DNA from: Streptomyces sp. NBC_00154
GTDB lineage: Bacteria > Actinomycetota > Actinomycetes > Streptomycetales > Streptomycetaceae
Assembly: GCF_026342835.1 (NCBI RefSeq)
Contig: NZ_JAPEMI010000001.1
Span: 6,144,501 to 6,208,500, forward strand
Direction: 5' to 3'
Length of the DNA stretch: 64,000 nucleotides
This document shows, in pieces, positions 1 to 8,403 of the stretch (its first letter is position 1; each line of letters begins with the position of its first letter). A program made the translations under genes and the position numbers. A model generated the notes under the pieces. It made no database searches. It had not been told where the DNA came from and worked only from the letters and a program-made list of their open reading frames with translations.

Positions 1-1
1 C

Positions 2-328
2 AACCTGCGCCAGGCGAGCGGCTTCGACCCCGAGCACCCACGTCTGCGAGACCTGGTGGGCACACTGACCGAACACAGTGCCGCATTCCGGTGGCTGTGG
101 GCGCAGCACACCGTGCGCGGAAAGACCCAGGACGCCAAGCAACTTCTCCACCCGGATGTCGGCCCTCTCTCCCTCACCTACCAGTCTTTCGACGTCCGGG
201 ACGCCCCGGGCCAGCAACTCGTCATCTATCACGCCGAACCGGGCAGCCCCTCCGCGCAGGCCCTGACCCTTCTCGGCTCCCTTTACGCCGACGGCAGGCG
301 GAACCCGTCCCGTTCCGCCGGACAGTGA
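2..328 (+). CDS. XRE-family regulator, MmyB-like C-terminal part (cut by window edge)
   Basis: The frame is open from base 2, so the gene begins before the window. The visible 108 residues match the C-terminal ligand-binding half of Streptomyces helix-turn-helix regulators of the MmyB-like type: a RLRDLVGTL segment, the aromatic FRWLWAQH helix, and the typical LTYQSFDVRDAPGQQLVIY strand pair, ending in a short acidic and basic tail. The DNA-binding helix-turn-helix lies outside the window. Family assignment rests on these recalled motifs; the ligand is unknown. It is not part of an operon here, because the next gene lies on the opposite strand. Confidence 0.7.
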   Translation, partial: NLRQASGFDPEHPRLRDLVGTLTEHSAAFRWLWAQHTVRGKTQDAKQLLHPDVGPLSLTYQSFDVRDAPGQQLVIYHAEPGSPSAQALTLLGSLYADGRRNPSRSAGQ

Positions 329-414
329 GACCCGTGGCGCGCCCCCGAACAGGAGGGTCCGTGCTCGCGGGTGTCTTCGGGCCGGATCAGCCGCTCGGCC
401 GCCCCGCAGACAGC

Positions 415-1193
415 TCAGGCTGATGCGAAACCAGATGTCAGGCAGGCCAACAACTGGCCGGGCGCGTCTTCCTGGAGGAGGTGGCTGGCGTCATCGATCC
501 AGTGCAGTTCGGCGTGCGGAACGCGTTCGTGCAGCCACTCGGAGTGCTCCGGAGGGAGAATGCGGTCCTCGCGGCCCCAGAGGATCCGCACCGGAATCGA
601 CACACCGCCCAGCAGGTGCTCGTACGCGGCCGTGTCCGCCTGCCTGATCTGGCTGTATTGACGGTAGAACGCCGGCTTCCCTGCCTCCCCCGCCACGGTG
701 CGAGGAACGCGTCGAGGATTCCCGGCCGGAAGCCCGCGTGCGTGGCGTGCCGCAGGTGACTGGCGACCAGCGCTTCGTGGGCGTAGTCCGGAAGCTTGCG
801 GAAGACTTCCTCGTGCTCCAGGAAGAGCCGGAACAGTCCCCGCTCCCACTCGCCGCCGCTCACCGCATCGAAGAGGGTCAGGTCCCGGTAGTTCCTTTCC
901 TCCAGCAGCAGGGTCCGCAGCGCTACCGCCCCGCCGATGTCGTGAGCCATGACGCTGGGGCGGGACAGTCCCCAGTGGTCGAGGAGCTGAGCGAAGTTCC
1001 TTGAGTGAGCCGCGAGGCTCAGGTCCTGGCCCTCGTGCTGCTCGGACTGGCCGAAGCCGAGGTGGTCGAAGAAGTAGACCGTGCGGGTACGGGCGAGCGC
1101 GGGAGCGATGTCCCGCCACAGGAAGGAGGAGTACGGCGTGCCGTGCACCAGTACGAGTGGGTCTCCGCTGCCCAAGGTCCCCCACCGCACCAC
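415..1193 (-). pseudogene. alpha/beta hydrolase, frameshifted
   Basis: Two overlapping minus-strand frames together give one alpha/beta-hydrolase. The N-terminal part carries the oxyanion-hole motif LVLVHGTPYSS and a nucleophile-elbow-like MAHDIGGAVAL in which the usual Ser is replaced by Asp, as in haloalkane-dehalogenase-type members. The C-terminal part carries the acid region ILWGREDRILPP and the catalytic-His segment DDASHLL. The frame changes in a G-run near 690-695, consistent with loss of one base. The N-terminus starts almost at the HG motif, so about 25-30 residues also seem missing next to the neighbouring kinase fragment. A sequencing error in the G-run could explain the frameshift but not the short N-terminus. 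Confidence 0.7.
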
Positions 1194-1269
1194 CCCTCCG
1201 GGTCACATCGGGGCAGCAGCCAAGTCTTGGGGAGGTCACCCGTCGCGGGCCGGCGGCGGCGCCTTGGTG

Positions 1270-1510
1270 CTACCGGGCGAGAGGGGCGCTTACGGTCTTG
1301 CCGCCGGCCGTCCGGCGGGTCACCGCGGTGGCGCGGGCGAGGCGGTTGACCATGGGCCAACCGAAACCCCCGGTGCCGCCGTCCAGGTCGGGGGTGCGCA
1401 TGCGCGGGGCCTGCGGGCTGTGGTCACGCACGGACACCTCGATGCTGTCGGTGTGCGCGGTCAGGTCCAGGGTGCAGGTGCCGCCGCCGCGGTGCAGGGC
1501 GTTGTGGGTG
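1270..1510 (-). pseudogene. RsbW/SpoIIAB-like ATP-binding protein, C-terminal fragment
   Basis: This fragment encodes the ATP-binding half of a GHKL-type anti-sigma kinase. It has an N-box-like HNALHRGGGTC, the G1-like VRDHSPQAPRM and the lid/G2 region GGTGGFGWPMVNRLA. It is highly similar to the second broken copy at 6926-7318, including the VNRLARATAVTRR tail. The N-terminal half is missing: upstream of the N-box the reading frame continues into unrelated repeat-associated sequence. A kinase without its N-terminal helices should not fold normally, so it is called a pseudogene. Confidence 0.65.
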
Positions 1511-2033
1511 TCCCGGCTGGAGCGGGGCCGCCGCGTGCCCCAACAGTGATCGAGGTCGACTATCTCTCTGACTAGCGTACGAAAATCTATGTCGGCTGGA
1601 GTAGACATTGGGTGGTGGTGTGGTTATGGTTTCTCTCGTAGCCCAGAGAGACCGCGGGGCCTGGTAGACACGAACTGCCGGGCAGCAGTACACGCAGTTG
1701 CAGTTTGCAGGACGGTGCGGTGGTGGAGTTTCGAAGCCAGGGTTGTTGCAGGACGGCGACGGGACTGACGACCGGACCGGGTGGCCCGCAGTGATCAGGG
1801 GCCGCCGTGAGCAGTACCGCAGTGGCAGTACCCGTAAGTGCAGGTCGAAGTACCCAGCAGTGAAGTCAGTGAGCAGCACCTCGGTGAAGGCGTCGGCTGC
1901 GGACGCGCGCACCGGGAGGTTCGGCAGTGGGGTTCTAAGCCAGAGCAGACGCAGGACGGGCGACGGGGCTGGCTGCCGAAGAGTGGCGCTGTCACAGGCC
2001 ACAGAGCAGTACGCAGGAGAGCAGTACCAGCGG

Positions 2034-2290
2034 TAGGTAAGTGATTGATCCCAGAGGGAAGAAACGGAGGAGTCGAGCGCCATCAGGATCGCCCGGGTGG
2101 AAGTCTTGAGCCCGGGTACCGCAGGACATCGATAGTGAGGTGGTCTCCGGTCAAGCAACCGCGATCCCCGCACTCCCGACAACTTCCAGGTCGGGTCAGC
2201 GGACACAGAAGGCCGGCGCAGTATCAGGGTCGGCAGATGGTGTAGCAATTCCTTCGGGGCCCGGGTGCCATACGGCATCCGGGCCCCTCC
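2034..2290 (+). ncRNA. Candidate structured leader RNA of MerR gene, copy A
   Basis: The segment from TAGGTAAG to the hairpin end is almost identical in both module copies. Visible pairings are GGATCG (2086-2091) with CGATCC (2162-2167), which closes a multibranch loop containing a CCCGGGT/GCCCGGG hairpin (2092-2098 with 2110-2116), and the 14-bp hairpin at 2256-2287. A T-G wobble in the inner hairpin (2098/2110) is a C-G pair in copy B. Conservation without a shared frame plus pairing-preserving changes supports RNA function. It could be a cis-acting leader of the MerR gene or an independent RNA ending at the hairpin. I cannot assign it to a named RNA family from memory. Confidence 0.5.
2256..2287 (+). 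terminator. G+C-rich hairpin before MerR gene (terminator or attenuator), copy A
   Basis: A 14-bp stem (2256-2269 with 2274-2287) encloses the loop ATAC, with one G-T wobble. No U-tract follows, as is usual in Streptomyces. It lies 26 nt before the MerR start. In copy B the eighth pair is T-A instead of G-C and the wobble is a perfect pair. Confidence 0.65.
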
Positions 2291-2313
2291 ACGCGTTCGA
2301 CAGAGAGGTGCAA

Positions 2314-2652
2314 ATGACAGCAGACGACTCGTTCGGCCGTCTCGACGACGACGACTACCCCGCCTACACCATGGGCCGGGCCGCCGAGATGCTCGGCACC
2401 ACCCAGAGCTTCCTCCGCGCCATCGGCGAAGCCCGCCTCATCACCCCACTCCGATCCGCGGGCGGCCACCGCCGCTACTCCCGCTACCAGCTGCGCATCG
2501 CCGCACGCGCCCGGGAACTCGTCGACCAAGGGACCCCCATCGAGGCCGCCTGCCGCATCGTCATCCTCGAAGACCAGCTCGCAGAAGCCCAACGCATCAA
2601 CGCCGAACACCGCCGCACCGCCGAATCTGAGAACCCGACGACCGCGGGCTGA
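2314..2652 (+). CDS. MerR-type helix-turn-helix protein, copy A
   Basis: A 112-aa protein starting at ATG 2314 behind GAGAGGTG; the hairpin just upstream makes earlier starts unlikely. After an acidic N-terminus (DDDD), residues 16-70 form a MerR-type winged helix-turn-helix (YTMGRAAEMLGTTQ, then the wing RSAGGHRRYSRYQ). Residues 75-105 form a helix able to coil (EDQLAEAQRINAEHRR). There is no effector-binding domain, so it may act as a dimeric DNA-binding protein whose signal, if any, comes from the leader RNA. It differs from the copy at 8681-9019 at only a few residues. The MerR fold assignment is solid; targets are unknown. Confidence 0.85.
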   Translation: MTADDSFGRLDDDDYPAYTMGRAAEMLGTTQSFLRAIGEARLITPLRSAGGHRRYSRYQLRIAARARELVDQGTPIEAACRIVILEDQLAEAQRINAEHRRTAESENPTTAG

Positions 2653-2872
2653 GGTGGTGCGTGTCCGCCGGTACCGCACACCTGTCGGGAGTGTGGCGCG
2701 TCATGTAGTGACAGGCCGTGCGGACGCGTGGCTTCTGTGCCAACTGCCTTGACCAGGAAGTTCCCTTCGCTCACACCTTCGTCGTGGGCCTTCTGCTGTG
2801 GCGGAGGGGCCAGGGTGGCCGCCTTCGTCTGCCGCATGTCGTAGGACGCATTCATCGACAGGAGGGCGTGAG
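2653..2872. other. Intergenic, no gene seen
   Basis: Between the first MerR gene and the decayed cold-shock gene I see no convincing coding frame. Short frames here are antisense shadows of the neighbours. Confidence 0.5.
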
Positions 2873-3066
2873 GCAACGGCCGCGGGAACTGTGAAGTGGT
2901 TTAACGCGCAGAGGGGCTGCGGCTTCATCGCCCGGACAGTGGCGGCTCGGACGTGTTCGCCCACCGTAGGGCGATCAGCCCGCGGGCATACGTGAGTTCC
3001 AGGAAGGCCAGGCCGTGACGTTCGACGTCAACCGGGGCCAGAAGAGGCCCCGGGCCGAGACATCGC
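2873..3066 (+). pseudogene. Cold-shock domain protein, decayed copy
   Basis: The start of a cold-shock protein is readable as ATAAGTVKWFNAQRGCGFIA, including the RNP1-like GFGFI region (here GCGFI). A frame change follows in the segment encoding the DVFAH motif, and the end is readable again as VTFDVNRGQKRPRAE. No start codon is left: the position expected to be ATG reads GAG. It is a broken paralogue of the intact gene at 3556-3759, about 500 bp downstream. Confidence 0.8.
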
Positions 3067-3555
3067 CCCCTTCAGTCTCAGTCGACGGTGGTGGGATCTG
3101 GGGCACTTGTGAGAGCGCCGCGCAGCAGCAGCGCTGCGCAGCGCTGATCTGCGCCGGGGCCGGCGTACGGGCCGACGGGGGTGATGTTGCAGGGCGGTGC
3201 CACCCGCAATAATCGCGCCTTCCGAGCCGCAAACAGCGACCGCTCTTTCCGGAAAGCTGCATCTTGGCTGGGCCAATATCTATGACCGCGAGACGAGAGT
3301 TTAATGCGCCGCGCAGACAGTGTGTTTGCTGTAACGAACAGAGCGGAATTGTTAACCGTACACAGGTCACTACCGCATGCTACTGTCGCTCCTAGTTGCA
3401 GTCGTGGTTCCCAAAAACTTCAACGCTTCCGCCGGACTTTTCGGCCGCGGGAAGCGTTTTGTATTTCCGGTCATTTTCCGGGCGGGGCATCATCGCGGCG
3501 ACCCGGTATCCGTGGATTGCGGGTCTCGGCGTACTGCCCCACAAGGAGATATGAC
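3067..3555 (+). promoter_or_regulatory. Long leader region of cold-shock gene
   Basis: No gene is visible in this stretch of about 490 bp. The part closest to the csp start is AT-richer than the surroundings and contains the hairpin/U-tract described separately, followed by AAGGAGATATGAC as ribosome site and start. Long structured leaders are typical of cold-shock genes. I could not identify a convincing -35/-10 pair. Confidence 0.45.
3422..3466 (+). terminator. Hairpin plus T-rich tract inside csp leader
   Basis: AACGCTTCC (3422-3430) pairs with GGAAGCGTT (3450-3458), with an inner GCCG/CGGC stem, and is followed directly by TTGTATTT. This looks like an intrinsic terminator, which is rare in such GC-rich DNA. 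It sits about 90 nt upstream of the csp start, so it could attenuate transcription or end an upstream RNA. Confidence 0.55.
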
Positions 3556-3759
3556 ATGGCGTCTGGCACTGTGAAGTGGTTCAACGCGGCCAAGGGTTTC
3601 GGCTTCATCGAGCAGGACGGTGGCGGCGCTGACGTGTTCGCCCACTTCTCGAACATCGCGGCTGAGGGCTTCCGTGAGCTGCTCGAAGGTCAGAAGGTCA
3701 CCTTCGACATCGCGCCGGGCCAGAAGGGCCCGATGGCTGAGAACATCGTTCCCGCCTGA
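3556..3759 (+). CDS. Cold-shock protein (CspA family)
   Basis: A complete 67-aa single cold-shock domain starting at ATG 3556 behind AAGGAGAT. RNP1 (KGFGFIE) and RNP2-like (DVFAHFS) motifs are intact, and the length is that of typical Streptomyces Csp proteins. It binds single-stranded nucleic acid and acts as an RNA chaperone in the cytoplasm. It stands directly upstream of a DEAD-box helicase gene, a common functional pairing for unwinding RNA at low temperature. The long leader with hairpin suggests control at the RNA level. Confidence 0.95.
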   Translation: MASGTVKWFNAAKGFGFIEQDGGGADVFAHFSNIAAEGFRELLEGQKVTFDIAPGQKGPMAENIVPA

Positions 3760-3780
3760 CGCTGACGCGCACTCCGTAGC

Positions 3781-3824
3781 TGGTGGGGCCCGCATCCCTC
3801 GGGGTGCGGGCCGGGCCCCAGCCA
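3781..3824 (+). terminator. Terminator of csp gene
   Basis: GCCCGCA (3788-3794) pairs with TGCGGGC (3805-3811), extended imperfectly by flanking G/C runs (GGTGGGG with CCCCAGCC), about 25 nt after the csp stop codon. Confidence 0.7.
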
Positions 3825-4087
3825 CGGTCATTCCCCGGGGCTTCCCCTGTGCGGCAACGACGCCTGGGGACCTTTTTCCAAGAATGCGGGCCTCTTTAAA
3901 GATGTGCCCGTAGCCGTCCGGGATTTAACGTCCGCATGACGTTACCCGTTTCATTGCCTGCATTTGCGCCGGAGTCACCGCAGGCCAGATGGCTTTCGCA
4001 TTTCGTTCGGCCCGTTCTTGTGATTCCCCGCGCTGTTCCTGTGCTGCGAGAATTCCTTGATACGTGCCGTATCAAGGAAGGTTCTGA

Positions 4088-5607
4088 ATGAACCCCTCAC
4101 GTACGAACAACCGCTCCTCCCGCGCCCGCAGCCGGACCGGCGGTCCCGCTGTTGGCTCCGGCGCCGGTTCGCCCCAGGGTAGCCGCTTCGGCTCGCCCGC
4201 CCCGCGCCGTTCCGGAGGGCCGAGCCGCATCGGCGGCCAGGGTCAGGGTCGGCGGCCCGCGGCGGCCCAGGGCGAGTTCGCCCTGCCCGAGACGATCACT
4301 CCAGCGCTGCCCGCCGTCGAGGCGTTCGCCGACCTCGACATGCCCGAGCGGCTGCTGGCCTCGCTCACCGCACAAGGCATGAGTGTCCCGTTCCCGATCC
4401 AGGGTGCGACCCTGCCCAACACCCTCGCGGGCCGCGACGTCCTCGGTCGCGGGCGCACCGGCTCAGGCAAGACTCTCGCCTTCGGCCTGGCCCTGCTGGC
4501 CCGCACCGCCGGACAGCGCGCCGAGCCCTGCCAGCCGCTGGCTCTGATCCTCGTGCCGACGCGTGAGCTGGCGCAGCAGGTGACCGACGCGCTCACCCCC
4601 TACGCCCGCTCGGTGAGGCTGCGCCTGGCCACCGTCGTCGGCGGAATGCCGATCGGCAGGCAGGTCAACGCACTGCGCGGTGGCGCCGAAGTCGTCGTCG
4701 CGACGCCGGGCCGCCTCAAGGACCTCATCGACCGGGGTGACTGCCGGCTGAACCAGGTCGCGATCACCGTCCTCGACGAGGCCGACCAGATGGCCGACAT
4801 GGGCTTCATGCCCCAGGTCACCGCACTCCTGGACCAGGTCCGCCCCGAGGGCCAGCGGATGCTGTTCTCCGCCACCCTCGACCGCAACGTCGACCTCCTG
4901 GTCCGCCGCTACCTCACCGACCCGGTGGTCCACTCCGTCGACCCGTCCGCAGGCGCGGTCACCACGATGGAGCACCACGTCCTGCACGTCCACGGCGCCG
5001 ACAAGCACCGGACGACGACGGAGATCGCGGCGCGCGAAGGCCGGGTGATCATGTTCCTGGACACCAAGCACGCCGGCTGACCAAGGACCTGCTGAACAGC
5101 GGGGTACGGGCCGCCGCCCTGCACGGCGGGAAGTCGCAGCCGCAGCGCACCCGGACCCTGTCCCAGTTCAAGACCGGGCACGTCACCGTGCTCGTCGCGA
5201 CGAACGTCGCGGCGCGCGGTATCCACGTCGACAACCTCGACCTCGTCGTCAACGTCGACCCGCCGACCGACCACAAGGACTACCTCCACCGCGGCGGCCG
5301 CACCGCGCGGGCCGGCGAGTCCGGCAGCGTCGTCACCCTGGTCACCCCGAACCAGCGCCGCGACATGACCCGCCTCATGACGGCCGCCGGCATCGTGCCC
5401 CAGACCACCCAGGTCCGCTCCGGGGAAGAGGCACTCAGCCGTATTACCGGCGCCCAGACCCCCTCCGGCAGTCCCGTGACGATCACCGCGCCGGTGGCCG
5501 AGCGGCGTCCGCGCAGCCGCAGCGCGGCCTCCCGCGGCCGACGCAGCCCCGCTTCGGCGGCCCGGCGCGTGACCGTACGGCAGTCCTCCTTCGACGCGGC
5601 GGCCTAG
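4088..5607 (+). pseudogene. DEAD-box RNA helicase, frameshifted between RecA domains
   Basis: The first frame (4088-5080) carries the basic, low-complexity N-terminus, the Q-motif region PFPIQGATL, motif I GRTGSGKT, Ia PTRELAQQ, Ib TPGRLKDL, motif II DEAD and motif III SAT. It stops at 5080, just after the segment FLDTKHA. The remainder continues in another frame from about 5074 with LTKDLLNSG, LHGGKSQ, motif V VLVATNVAARG and motif VI HRGGRTARAG, then a basic tail ending at 5607. Compared with the family, a few residues at the join are also missing, which suggests a small deletion rather than a simple read error. The truncated product would lack RecA domain 2 and should have no helicase activity. 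Confidence 0.85.
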
Positions 5608-5653
5608 AACGTTCATGATCAGGAAGCTGACCCACTTCTGCAGGAGGCACATT

Positions 5654-6058
5654 TTGACGCTGGTTCAGATGCAAGGCCGCCCGGAGGGCGCCACTCCCGT
5701 GCACAGGACGGTGGTTGAGGTCATGGACGCGGCCGGGCCGCAGGTTTGTGACGACATGAGCGTCGAGGTGGCGCTGGCCGTCATGGCCGCCGCCGGCACG
5801 GCCCGGCTGGTCGTCTGCGACCAGGACGGCCAGTGCACCGGCCTGGTCACCCAGACCGAACTGGCCGCCGTTTGTGACAGCTCCGCTTACACGGACCGTG
5901 TCCGCCTGCGCGACATCCTCGGCGACCACGGCGCGTTCACCTCACCCGTGACCACTGTGGCCGAAGCCGAGCACGCGATGCACTACCTCCGTCCCGGTGC
6001 CCTGCCGGTGGTCGAGGAGCAAGGCAGCGCCCTGGGCATCCTCGCCCTCTCCCGCTGA
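5654..6058 (+). CDS. CBS-domain protein
   Basis: The best start is TTG 5654 (134 aa), 6 nt after a perfect AGGAGG at 5642-5647; an ATG at 5615 would need no such site. The protein has two CBS repeats: TVVEVMDAAGPQV...GTARLVVCDQDGQCTGLVT, and VRLRDILGD...GALPVVEEQGSALGIL. CBS pairs usually bind adenine nucleotides. It follows the helicase by less than 50 nt and is probably co-transcribed with it. The gene is intact although the helicase upstream is broken. No catalytic domain is attached. Confidence 0.85.
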   Translation: MTLVQMQGRPEGATPVHRTVVEVMDAAGPQVCDDMSVEVALAVMAAAGTARLVVCDQDGQCTGLVTQTELAAVCDSSAYTDRVRLRDILGDHGAFTSPVTTVAEAEHAMHYLRPGALPVVEEQGSALGILALSR

Positions 6059-6108
6059 ACCGCCTCACCCTGGTCGGACCGTTTTCCCCCTTCTCCCTGT
6101 GAGGCCAC

Positions 6109-6417
6109 ATGCGCTGCGTCATCGCCCGCTTCCCCTTCGAGCTCACCAAGAGCGGCGTGCTGGAATCGATGAAGGGCATCAAGCCCGAACCGGGCACCGG
6201 CGAATCCGTGACCATCGGCCGCCGTCACTACCCCGTCAAGCAAGTCGGCCAGGTCGTCACCCGCCAGGACCGCCGTGACTTCAGCGCCGCCGAAGTCCTC
6301 CGGGCCATGACTCAGCTCGGCTTCACCTGCCGCACCCTCCCCACGGCCGCACCCGTGCGCATCCTCAGCTCGCTCCAGCGAGCTTCCGCGATGCTCGGCG
6401 CCCCCGTATCCGTCTGA
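6109..6417 (+). CDS. SCO5918-family-like small protein
   Basis: This 102-aa protein starts at ATG 6109. Its opening MRCVIARFPFELTKSG and the segment TIGRRHYPVKQVGQVVTRQD match, from memory, a conserved Streptomyces family named after SCO5918 that lies next to the csp/helicase genes in S. coelicolor. No catalytic motif or membrane segment is visible. The order csp, DEAD helicase, CBS protein, this protein is conserved, which suggests a role linked to RNA metabolism or cold response, but the function is unknown. A strong bidirectional terminator follows. Confidence 0.75.
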   Translation: MRCVIARFPFELTKSGVLESMKGIKPEPGTGESVTIGRRHYPVKQVGQVVTRQDRRDFSAAEVLRAMTQLGFTCRTLPTAAPVRILSSLQRASAMLGAPVSV

Positions 6418-6451
6418 CCGACGGAACAGGCACGAGCCGACACCTGAACGG

Positions 6452-6489
6452 CAGTGGGCCCGACCGGCGCGCCGGTCGGGCCCACACTG
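6452..6489. terminator. Bidirectional terminator between convergent genes
   Basis: A perfect 32-bp palindrome (6454-6485, arms GTGGGCCCGACCGGC and complement) separates the convergent ends of the SCO5918-like gene and the 119-aa gene on the other strand. Confidence 0.85.
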
Positions 6490-6519
6490 CGTGCGACGGG
6501 TTCCCGCCGCACTGGTTGC

Positions 6520-6879
6520 TCAGTGGTCGGAATAGCTGAAGTCGCCCACGGTCCAGGCGCTGACGTCCTCGATCGCGACCCGGTACATCCCGCCCGTCTC
6601 CGGGATGCCCACCGTGCCCTGCAGGATCCGGGCGACATGGAAGTGCAGATGCGTGGGCGGCCCGTCCTTTTTCGTGGGGGCGTCGAAGATGGAGGAGAAC
6701 TCTCCCAGGCGGTCGGAGTCCGTCAGCACCTCCGACACCCTCAGCCTCCACACAGCTTCGGGAGCCAGCCGACCGGTGATGACAGCACCACCGGTGACTA
6801 CGGTCAGGGACATCTGATTGCTCTGCCCGGACTCCACCAGGGCGGCGACGTCAATGAGCAGCTCGTCAGGCTTCGACAT
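6520..6879 (-). CDS. Conserved hypothetical protein, 119 aa
   Basis: I chose the ATG at 6879 (MSKPDELLIDVAALVESG) because the residues upstream look like non-coding DNA. The protein reads SNQMSLTVVTGGAVITGRL, then an acidic helix, and ends RVAIEDVSAWTVGDFSYSDH. It is compact, has no signal peptide or membrane segment, and shows strong Streptomyces codon bias. I remember near-identical unannotated Streptomyces proteins but no function. It ends at the shared palindromic terminator. Confidence 0.7.
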   Translation of the reverse strand: MSKPDELLIDVAALVESGQSNQMSLTVVTGGAVITGRLAPEAVWRLRVSEVLTDSDRLGEFSSIFDAPTKKDGPPTHLHFHVARILQGTVGIPETGGMYRVAIEDVSAWTVGDFSYSDH

Positions 6880-6925
6880 GAGGCAGATTATATTCACCGG
6901 CCATCCGGCTGCTTGAGCGGTGGCG

Positions 6926-7318
6926 CTACCAGGCAAGATGCGCGCTCACGGTCTTGCCGCCGGAGGCCCGGCGGGTGACCGCGGTGGCGCGGGCGAGTCG
7001 GTTGACCATGGGCCAGCCGAAGCCCCCGGTGCCGCCGTTCAGGTCAGGGTGCGCATGCGCGGCGCATGCCGGCTGGGGTCGTGGACGGCCACCTCGATGG
7101 TGTCGGGGTGCGCGGTCAGTTCCAATGTGCAGGTGCCCCCGTCGTGGCGGCAGGGCGTTGGTGACGAGCTCGGACACGACCAGGACCACGGTGTCCGCGG
7201 CATCAGGGGCCACGGCCGGCTGCCGCAAGCCTTCGAGGAAGGCCCGAGCCGCATCACGCGCGTCGGCAACGGCTCCCGTGGAACGGGCGCTTGTGGCATT
7301 GACGGTCATCATGTTCAT
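6926..7318 (-). pseudogene. RsbW/SpoIIAB-like ATP-binding protein with two frameshifts
   Basis: Reading from ATG 7318, the N-terminal half (ARDAARAFLEGLRQP, then VVLVVSELVTNAL with the N-box) is in one frame. The middle (HDGGTCTLELTAHPDTIEVAV) is in a second frame, and the end (GGTGGFGWPMVNRLARA) returns to the first. The two shifts, near 7150 and 7050, compensate for each other but scramble the strand carrying the G1 motif. The C-terminal third is nearly identical to the fragment at 1270-1510, so the two loci share ancestry. An intact member would bind ATP and phosphorylate an anti-anti-sigma factor. Confidence 0.75.
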
Positions 7319-7348
7319 CAGGGTCACCCTGGTCCGTGGATCGTCCAT

Positions 7349-7967
7349 GCCCGGCCTTCGCTTACCCGACCCTCGTGCCCCGCCCCTCCACCCGCCAACC
7401 CGGCAGAGCCACAGTGCTTGCCGAAGCGGACTGAGGACCACAGTCGACGCTTGGCCGCACGCTGCCGTGCGCCCGTGTCACGATGCCGGCCCACGGCCTG
7501 CCCGAGTCGTGGGCTCGCGCCGATTCGAGCAGGCGACCCATCCACGGCGATGCCACCGGCCGGGCGAGCACGAGAGTGACCGCGGGACAGTAAACAGATC
7601 CTCGACAAGGCACTGACGCGGCAGCAGGAGCGCCAGTCTGCGGATCGCGGCACCTGCACGCACGCTTCCACGATCTGCTCGATCATCGGGCCGGGATCGT
7701 CGAGGGCGGCGCAGTCCTTGTGCCACGCCCGTCAACGGCAGACCGTGGGGTGATACGGCCGGAAACGTCCGTCCCCGGTCGGTGTGTCAGTCACTGCCCA
7801 GTGTTGGCCGGTGCCCGCCGACGGTAGCCGCGCGCAGTCGGCGACGTCACGCTCAGCCCGACGTGCTGCGCGGCTGTGGGTCACTCCGGGCGCCGGACTG
7901 GGCTTCGGAGCTGCTTGAACCATCCATAGGCCGGTCGACGCGGATTACCTCATCTTCGAGTGCGCGG
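7349..7967. other. About 620 bp without a recognisable gene
   Basis: Between the kinase pseudogene and the second RNA/MerR module no frame shows a known protein. A minus-strand stretch near 7660-7720 reads like real peptide (LDDPGPMIEQIVEACVQVPR) but is short and unidentified, and may be a gene remnant. Confidence 0.4.
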
Positions 7968-8403
7968 AAATCTATGCCCGCTGGAGTAGACATTGGGTGG
8001 TGGTGTGGTTAGGGTTTCTCTCGTAGCCGAGATCAGCAAGGCCCGGCAGAGACGAACTGGCGGGCAGTGGTCCACGCAGTTGCAGTTCGCAGGACGGTGC
8101 GGTGGTGGAGTTCCGAAGCCAGGGCTGTTGGTGACGGGGCTGACGGCCGGACCGGGTGGCCCGAAGTAATCAGGGGCCGCCGTGAGCAGTAGCGCAGTAG
8201 TAGTTCAGTAAGTGCAGTTCGCAGTACCAGCAGTGCAGTTGTTGGTAGTTCCTCGGTAAAGGCGTCGGCTGCGGGCGCGCGTGCCGGGAGGTTCGGCAGT
8301 GGGGTTCTAAGCCAGAGCAGACGCAGGACGGGCGACGGGGCTGGCTGTCGAAGAGTGGCGCTGTCACAGGCCACAGAGCAGTACGCAAGAGCAGTACCAG
8401 CAA

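Larger units (their letters stand above)
1583..2652 (+). repeat. Duplicated RNA+MerR module, copy A
   Basis: This stretch is repeated at 7968-9019 in the same orientation. Similarity starts at a shared AAATCTATG and GGAGTAGACATTGGGTGGTG block and runs through a non-coding part into the MerR gene. The first part (about 1600-2033) is rich in GCAGT/CAGTA motifs. The second (2034-2290) contains conserved stems and a strong hairpin. Similarity is high in the structured part and the gene but patchy in the GCAGT-rich part, where short indels are common. No open frame is conserved between the copies upstream of the MerR start, so the leader is not protein-coding in any obvious way. Confidence 0.8.

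Noticed and set aside
3349..3386. Possible -35/-10 promoter of the cold-shock gene (TTGTTA and TACTGT)
   Set aside because: The spacing of 26 bp is too long for a standard promoter, so it was not listed as a feature.
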